Below are positions 17,673 through 22,791 of a stretch of DNA of 22,791 nucleotides, piece after piece. A program made the position numbers and the translations under genes. The DNA lies in assembly GCA_003254885.1 (NCBI GenBank), contig QANT01005894.1, positions 1 to 22,791 on the forward strand. Direction: 5' to 3'. Position 1 is the first letter of the stretch, and every line of letters begins with the position of its first letter. Source of the stretch: Purshia tridentata (lineage: Eukaryota; Streptophyta; Magnoliopsida; Rosales; Rosaceae). The notes beneath the pieces are model-generated. The model saw only the letters and a list, made by a program, of their open reading frames with translations, searched no databases and was not told where the DNA came from.

Positions 17673-18076
17673 ATCATTTAACTTTTTAATAAAATAAATA
17701 TATGATTCAATTGAAATATTTATGAAATATATTTTATTATCTAATATATGGTTCAATTGATATATAAAATATATTTTATTAGCTAAAATATAGCTAGGTT
17801 AATATTAATTTTATTATCTAAAATGTTAAATGTGTATAAATATACAAATCTGAATATTAATTTTTATATATTCGATTCGATTCGATAAACCAACAGTTCT
17901 GGATTATAAGAACCGAGATTGAAATCGATATTTTCAGTTCAATCTGGTTATCGTTGTCTTGATTCTAATTCAACTCAATTCTGGTTTCTCCAGTATCAGT
18001 AGTATCGATTTTGGGGCAGTTCTAAATTTTTTTGTTGAACCGACCTAGCCCTACACCAAACAATACAACATCTACA

Positions 18077-18084
18077 TATTGAAC
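18077..18084. repeat. hAT-4 target site duplication, left copy
   Basis: TATTGAAC is identical to 18466-18473. Confidence 0.88.
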
Positions 18085-18465
18085 TAGGGGTTTAATTGGG
18101 TCGAGTAGAGCCGAATACTAAAAGTGGTCAAACTTGGCTAGAATGATATTTTTCAAACATAAGCTCGGCTCGTTTTTTGTTTTCCAAGCTCAAGTTCGGG
18201 CTTAGCTTATTTGTGGAACTAGTTTTAGTTTATAGTTAACTCAAACGGCTCGTTTGTTAAATGAACTCCAATATTTTGACTCGACTTCAAGTTCAAAAAA
18301 TTTAACTATTATCACAAACTTTATCAATTAGTTGATTTCAAATAAAACTCGAGTTGTCTCATAAAAATATACGAACAGCTCACGAACTTTATGAGTCGAG
18401 TATATCAAAATACAATATATTTTTATATCGAACTCAAAACTTTATGAAGCCGATTTATAGTCCTA
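18085..18465. mobile_element. hAT-4: non-autonomous hAT element, 381 bp
   Basis: The left end is TAGGGGTTTAATTGGGTCGA and the reverse complement of the right end begins TAGGACTATAAATCGGCTTC, an imperfect TIR. The 8-bp TSD TATTGAAC is perfect. The interior is full of CTCG/CGAG words (GGCTCG, GACTCG, AACTCGAG), typical of one class of plant non-autonomous hAT elements. No coding sequence. Confidence 0.86.
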
Positions 18466-18473
18466 TATTGAAC
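18466..18473. repeat. hAT-4 target site duplication, right copy
   Basis: TATTGAAC is identical to 18077-18084. Confidence 0.88.
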
Positions 18474-18974
18474 AATGTATCTATAATTTACTGAGATTGT
18501 TTGTATAGAAAAGTATCATGAAACCAAACGTTACCATTTAGCATACTTAAAAAAATTTCTTTCTATAAGGCCAAAAAAAAAACACAGTTTCTATAGCTAA
18601 CAGTCAGTTAATTAGGTCGTTGATAGGAGGAGAAAGTATATGTGTGCTTCACTTTTATGTAAGCCATTATCTGTATATAGACTTATAGACCCACGACAGG
18701 CTTTGTTGATCATCACTCATAAGTCATCACAGAAAGTTTGCCTCCTTGGAATTTTAAAGCAGTAGACTTTTGAGGCTTACACTCAATTAAATTAAAATGG
18801 ACTCTACTCCATCGACACATTTACTGATATACACTTAGAAAGAATTTTAAATTTCTTTTTTTATAGCTAAAGCATAATTATTTGAAACTAAATAGTGTAA
18901 TGGTCAATAGGGTCCAATTAAGAAAGAATCTCATCTTGTCATGGATAAAGGTCACTACAATTCAAAGTAAATCC
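18474..18974. other. AT-rich non-coding DNA
   Basis: No frame, repeat or RNA gene was recognised. The left part may continue the LINE tail-like remnant broken by hAT-3 and hAT-4. Confidence 0.45.
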
Positions 18975-19439
18975 AGCAAATTTATTATAGTTTCTAAAAC
19001 AACAATGCTACACTTACCATATTTGTATACCATAATTTTATACTATTTTACGTGACAATCTATATGGCATTCATACATGTACAATAATGATACATAAGAT
19101 GGTATAAAAAAGAGTTAATTACATAAAAATCAATAAAATAATTTCTAATTCTATAATGGTCAATGCATTGTACTGACAAAAATGTAATAAAATAAAAATA
19201 AAGAGTAACAACTTCAGCAAATTGATTATAGTTTCTAAAACAACAATGCTACACTTACCATATTTGTATACCATAATTTTATATTATTTTACGTGGTAAT
19301 CTATATGGCATTCATACATGTACAATAATGACACATAAGATGGTATAAAAAAGAGTTAATTACATAAAAATCAATAAAATAATGGTCAATGCATTGTACT
19401 GACTAAAATGTAATAAAATAAAAATAAAAAGTAACAACT
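18975..19439. repeat. Tandem duplication, 241-bp unit
   Basis: Copy 1 (18975-19215) and copy 2 (19216-19439) share about 97% identity over the aligned bases (I count about seven substitutions). Copy 2 lacks about 15 bp (TTTCTAATTCTATAA-like) near 19382. Each copy contains short inverted words TATACCAT and ATGGTATA, giving a MITE-like foldback. A more diverged relative of the ACACTTACC...TATACC part lies near 19563-19612. Confidence 0.92.
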
Positions 19440-19745
19440 AGACTTAAAACATAAGTGTATTTACGTTTTTTGCCATTTTGCTTACATATTAGTGACATCA
19501 TCAGTGTCTCATAATTATAAAAATTACAAAGAGGTCAATAATAACCACAAGCTGACACATGACACTTACTAAATTTATTTATAATTTTGTGTTAAATTAT
19601 GTGATCATATTTTGTTTATTCATATTCAAGCAATTTTCTAAAAAAGTAATAGAAGGGCAAAAAAGTATATTAACAAAATTATTATTTTAAAAGAAATTAG
19701 GTATTGGGTGGGCCATTTATTAAAATGTAATTTCTTAAAATATAT

Positions 19746-19832
19746 CATTGACTATTATAGGATATGAAATTATGCATTGACCTATTTGTAATTTAGAAAT
19801 GTTTTATTGATTTATTTGTAATTTTCTATTAA
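19746..19832. repeat. Inverted partner of the 241-bp repeat
   Basis: The sequence CATTGACTATTATAG... through TTTTATTGATTTATTTGTAATT resembles the reverse complement of 19113-19169 (CATTGACCATTATAGAATT... through TTTATGTAATT), with one internal insertion. This suggests the repeat is one arm of a larger, decayed inverted-repeat element. Confidence 0.5.
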
Positions 19833-19969
19833 TGGGGTTAATATTATTATATTATCATATAATTAATTATGGAATTTAACTGTGTCAAACGAATGATTAA
19901 CTCTGATTTGTAAATACTTCAATTGTACCAATCAATCGATCAGCTCCGGTTTGTCGGCTTTTATATTAT

Positions 19970-20018
19970 GGTTTAGCTCCAGGATTTTGGGCTCCGCCCA
20001 AAATCCTAAAACTAAACC
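19970..20018. repeat. Strong hairpin with 12-bp perfect stem
   Basis: AGGATTTTGGGC (19981-19992) and GCCCAAAATCCT (19996-20007) form a perfect stem around a TCC loop. Outer arms GGTTTAG (19970-19976) and CTAAACC (20012-20018) extend it after a small internal loop. It is GC-richer than its surroundings. No gene is adjacent. Confidence 0.85.
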
Positions 20019-20117
20019 CTAACATAACGCCTCTTTCAAACCCATTCTATACCCTAGGAGGGGATGTGGTGAAAAGATGAGATTTACCCTCAAAACTCAA
20101 GAAACGAAGTAGCTCGA

Positions 20118-20143
20118 ATATATATATATATACACACACACAC
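20118..20143. repeat. (AT)n(AC)n compound microsatellite
   Basis: About seven AT units pass directly into about six AC units. Confidence 0.92.
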
Positions 20144-21424
20144 CAACTCAGATATTGGTACAATTGAAATGTACCTATATATATTTCTTTACTTGTTTGA
20201 TTATTTTTTATGAGTTTAATATATTTTTTATTATATAATATAAACGGATATTATCATTTATTATTTCAAATTAAAAAATAGGAAACTAGATAATCTCGAA
20301 TGTTTTAATTAAAAATGTCTGAACAGATATTATCTTTCATAATTTTTAAAATTAATTCATATTAATTATCTTAATTTTAAGAGATAATATGAGTCAAAAT
20401 TTAAAAAAGTCTATTGTTTGGACCTCAATGTAAAAAATTGGATTTAAGTCTTAATTTAAATTTCTATAAGGTTTTAGTCCGAATGACCTTTCAAAATTGG
20501 ACCTATTTCTAATTATTCCTAAAAAATAATGGTCATCCCTCGATTTCCGATATCAATATTTTAATTAAGCCACAACATAATATATCCATTAATCGTGTCA
20601 CCGTCAAAATCTCAAAGATCTAAATCTAATATAAGTGAAGTTATAGTTGGGGGCTTGTTTTAAAGTAAAGGCCGCCCACAACATGTGGATCTAGAAGCCC
20701 TTCTTTTTTCAAACCTTCGCATGCAAACATGACATTGTCACGTCACTAATAAACTTGGCATGGCTTGTGCCTTTCAAAGATCTAGGGTTTGGTTCAGTTT
20801 TAATTGTTGACCATGGTTCGACCACCTAATATTAAAGTTGAGCTTGGACCTTATTAGGCCCGACCTCCCCTCTAAGAGTTTATCTATTGGGCTCATCAAA
20901 GGTGGGTCGACGGCCAACCATGAGACATGGACCGTATGACTTGGCTTGCGGCCCAAATCCATTAGGTACCCCTCATAATGTTCTTCCCACCCACAATTAA
21001 GAACAAACAATTAAAAATAAATAAAATTGAAATGTCTAATTAAAATAAAAATACATGACTGCCACGTCACTTTTTTGTCTATAACAATCACGGGTTGGCA
21101 ATTTGGACCCTATTGTAAGCTAAATTAAACCATGGGACCAAAACTGCCAAAATTCAAATTGTGAGGACTAAAGTGACATACGATGATGTAAACTACAGGG
21201 ATCAAAAGTGTAATTTGGTCTTTACTATTAGATTCTTGGCATGCACTCAAACCCATGTTAAGAGTTTTTTTCAATTATGTAATAGCTGAATTTGGTTTTT
21301 TCTTCTCGTTGTTGTGTACGTAGGGCTAAATTCGATTTGGTAAATATAGCACTCACACCCATGCTACAATCTACTTACTCGTATATAGCACTAATCTTAA
21401 TCGTCCTTGAAAATATATATATTC
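20144..21424. other. AT-rich non-coding DNA
   Basis: No convincing gene. The frame on the minus strand at 21010-20774 is not protein-like beyond its start. Part of the region (about 21070-21225) uses the wording GGGACCAAAACTGCC and ACTACAGGGATCAAAAGTG, often seen in plant repeats, but I could not define ends. Confidence 0.45.
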
Positions 21425-21479
21425 AACTTATGTTGATGTGTTTCTCTTAAGCTAAAGAAGGGATTCATCAACATAAGTT
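21425..21479. repeat. Hairpin with 14-bp perfect stem
   Basis: AACTTATGTTGATG (21425-21438) and CATCAACATAAGTT (21466-21479) are perfect reverse complements. Pairing continues inward with G-U pairs and mismatches between TTTCTCTT and AAAGAAGGGA, leaving a small loop near AAGCT. The whole fold is about 55 nt. Confidence 0.85.
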
Positions 21480-21771
21480 TTTTTTATTTTTTAGCACAAC
21501 TTGAAACTTATATACTAAAAGATCCACAATAACTACAAGAAAATAATCCCATGACAGAAATTTTTTACCATATTATTCTATTAAATTCTTTCCTTATTTG
21601 ACAAATTAGTGGATTAGATATCCATTTCTCTCACTCTCTCTCAAAGGGCAAGTAAAGCATCAATACGAGAGAATGACAGAGATAAGGAGCTTTATTAATA
21701 CATTTTTATGTTATCTTCTACCTCCAAACCCAACTCTCCCTAAGGTTTACTTTCTTTATAAGCAATTGAAG

Positions 21772-21862
21772 ATGACAAACTTCACTAGGGTTCAAATTGA
21801 ACTTCAAGAATGCAACAAAGACATAGAGCGCTCATATATGAAAGTCAACCCCAAAGGCGACG
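21772..21862 (+). pseudogene. Exon-like fragment resembling the start of ubiquitin-conjugating enzyme UBC27
   Basis: The frame MTNFTRVQIELQECNKDI, followed by KVNPKGD, closely resembles the N-terminal helix and first turn of plant UBC27-type E2 enzymes (x-RVQKELQEC-x-D-x(4)-G-x-K-V-x-PK-x-D). The catalytic core, including the HPN motif and the active Cys, is not in the window. The match stops at Gly-Asp, where G|GTAGTG (GT at 21863-21864) could be a splice donor. The upstream leader is pyrimidine-rich with no upstream exon visible. This is either a first exon whose gene does not continue here or a captured fragment; the unrelated exons downstream favour capture. I use no symbol because the gene is not complete. 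Confidence 0.6.
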
Positions 21863-21949
21863 GTAGTGTAATGTAAAGTAATTGATTATAAAACCCATTC
21901 TTAGACATTCTCTACTTTTAAAATCCATGCCCCTTTTTTTATTTTGCAG
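21863..21949 (+). other. Putative intron, 87 bp
   Basis: It begins GTAGTG and ends CCCCTTTTTTTATTTTGCAG, a strong polypyrimidine tract with a canonical acceptor. Its length and AT-richness are normal for a plant intron. If it is spliced, the frame from the UBC27-like piece stays open for 59 more codons to TAG at 22126-22128. Confidence 0.45.
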
Positions 21950-22172
21950 GAGGCCCAGCTTATACATTGCCGGTCCAATTCCCCGTTTTCTCCATCTCAC
22001 TCCATCTACTTTCCTCTCTACCTCACATACCAATCAGACTTCTATGGCATCTTCCTCCTCCACACTCGCCGAGAACGCCACTCTCTCCAGACGAGCTTCC
22101 AGATCCAGCCACCATCCACTTCGATTAGGTCGCCATTACTCATCACATATTTCACTTACCTATTTTGTAGTG
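21950..22172 (+). pseudogene. Exon-like sequence, unidentified
   Basis: This follows a canonical acceptor and is GC-richer than its surroundings. Two readings are possible: continuation of the upstream frame to TAG at 22126, or a new ATG at 22044 giving MASSSSTLAENATLSRRASR and on to TAG at 22173-22175, which has the Ser/Arg-rich look of a protein N-terminus. The family was not recognised. The two readings are exclusive, and neither is proven. Confidence 0.3.
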
Positions 22173-22237
22173 TAGATTTTCCTTCTTTTGGTTTTAATGG
22201 AAGTTTTCTTTTTCTTTGCCTTCTTCATTGTGAATAG

Positions 22238-22330
22238 AAAAGCTACCAGAAGCAGTTAGTGAATCACGTCTTTCCCAAGCTTGCCATATATAATTCTGTT
22301 GACCCTTCGGTGGCACCTTCTCTTGTCATT
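22238..22330 (+). pseudogene. Exon-like fragment resembling TPLATE-complex protein TASH3
   Basis: The 93-bp stretch is flanked by a pyrimidine-rich tract ending GAATAG (acceptor) and by GTATCT (donor at 22331). It is exactly 31 codons, phase 0 at both ends. It reads KSYQKQ, then LVNHVFPKLAIYNSVDPSVA, then PSLVI. From memory this resembles a conserved segment near residue 80-110 of the plant SH3-domain protein TASH3, part of the endocytic TPLATE complex. No neighbouring exons of that gene are visible on either side, so it looks like an isolated, transposed exon. Confidence 0.5.
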
Positions 22331-22611
22331 GTATCTTTCTCTCATTTACATGTTGTGCACATATCCTTCTTCATATGTTATTCCAACTTCAAATGGCTTT
22401 TTAATTGTTATTTAACTATGTATCTTGTCCATGCTCTGATCTATCCACATATTTATATATTTTGCTATTTTCACTTATTGATGGGAGTAGTTTCATAGTC
22501 TAATAAAGGTTACGATCCAGAATTCACATGAACGATACCACTGGAGCATGACCTAGAAGTCTAATTAAAGTTAGGACCTGAAAAAATGTGGATTATTTAG
22601 TAAAAATTAAG

Positions 22612-22714
22612 TTTCCAAATTGGGGCTTCATGTGGAGAGAGAAACTGGGCTACAAGAAAGAGTAGTACTGGAGGATTTAGAATAGCAGACGCTGATGGAG
22701 ATGTTATTGCAGAG
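22612..22714 (+). pseudogene. Exon-like fragment, unidentified
   Basis: A 103-bp open stretch ends with ...STGGFRIADADGDVIAE at 22714, followed by GTAGGTAAGC, a good donor. The acceptor would be AATTAAG at 22611, which is weak. The peptide also contains CGERNWATRKS. It looks like real coding sequence, but I do not recognise the family and it does not resemble TASH3 or UBC27. Confidence 0.35.
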
Positions 22715-22791
22715 GTAGGTAAGCATTGATTACTCTCTTAATTTGCTTATTAATATGGATCGATCAATTAACCATGTGTAATGAAAATTCT

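Larger units (their letters stand above)
15804..18053. mobile_element. hAT-3: non-autonomous hAT-like element carrying hAT-2
   Basis: The left end TAGGGCTAG is matched by the reverse complement of the right end, TAGGGCTAG (9 of 9). Both subterminal regions are dense in ACCGA/TCGGT words (left: GAACCGAACCGA; right: GAACCGACC and AGAACCGAGATTG). The flanking octamers CTACAAAG and CACCAAAC agree at only 5 of 8 positions, so the TSD is doubtful. Without the nested hAT-2 and its extra TSD copy it is about 1.1 kb. No transposase is present. Confidence 0.6.

Noticed and set aside
20774..21010. Minus-strand frame of 78 residues
   Set aside because: No motif, no neighbours and ordinary composition for a chance frame in this stretch.
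1..22791. CRISPR array, bacterial operon, rRNA or tRNA genes
   Set aside because: None of the tandem repeats has alternating unique spacers of constant length, and no tRNA cloverleaf or rRNA core sequence was recognised on either strand by eye.

Overview
This is nuclear DNA from a flowering plant, most likely a dicot: it is AT-rich, has no operons, and consists almost entirely of plant-type transposable elements in layers. I find no intact host gene. Every long reading frame is either a decayed mobile-element protein or a short exon-like fragment. The identifications rest on protein motifs read by eye, terminal inverted repeats (TIRs) and target site duplications (TSDs).

Layout. (1) 1-680: the end of a decayed Ty1/copia pol (RT YMDD box and RNase H), running off the left edge. 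(2) 681 to about 4857: a second, different copia element on the same strand. It has a 128-bp piece of 5' LTR, then integrase C-terminus, RT and RNase H (809-2943), a long 3' UTR, a polypurine tract and a 3' LTR from 4406. A 955-bp PIF/Harbinger-like element (3188-4142) sits in its 3' UTR. (3) 5518-12109: a complete but dead L1-type LINE on the minus strand, bounded by a 12-bp TSD, with poly(A) at its 3' end (T run at 5533-5547). It is interrupted by a 654-bp non-autonomous hAT element (7046-7699) with an 8-bp TSD. (4) 12311-14561: a Mutator-like element with long TIRs and a 9-bp TSD. It holds a 62-bp-period minisatellite, a smaller TIR element and an AT-rich minisatellite. (5) 14562-15717: no clear element; two short protein-like frames on the minus strand. 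(6) 15718-18473: a LINE-tail-like remnant hit by two hAT elements (15804-18053 and 18085-18465), the first of which was itself hit by a third (16306-17422). (7) 18975-19832: a 241-bp tandem duplication and an inverted partner. (8) 19833-21640: AT-rich DNA with two strong hairpins. (9) 21772-22714: exon-like pieces from at least two unrelated genes on the plus strand. One resembles the start of the ubiquitin-conjugating enzyme UBC27 and one resembles an internal exon of the TPLATE-complex protein TASH3. Several have splice-site-like borders. The pattern is that of gene fragments gathered by a transposon such as a Helitron or Pack-type element.

How the parts relate: the main order of events can be read from the nesting. 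hAT copies interrupt the L1; a hAT interrupts a hAT; a PIF-like element interrupts a copia. The most unusual signal is a divergent pair of snRNA-type promoters (USE plus TATA, with the same 33-nt spacing on both strands) inside the hAT at 7046-7699. Nothing here would form a working pathway.
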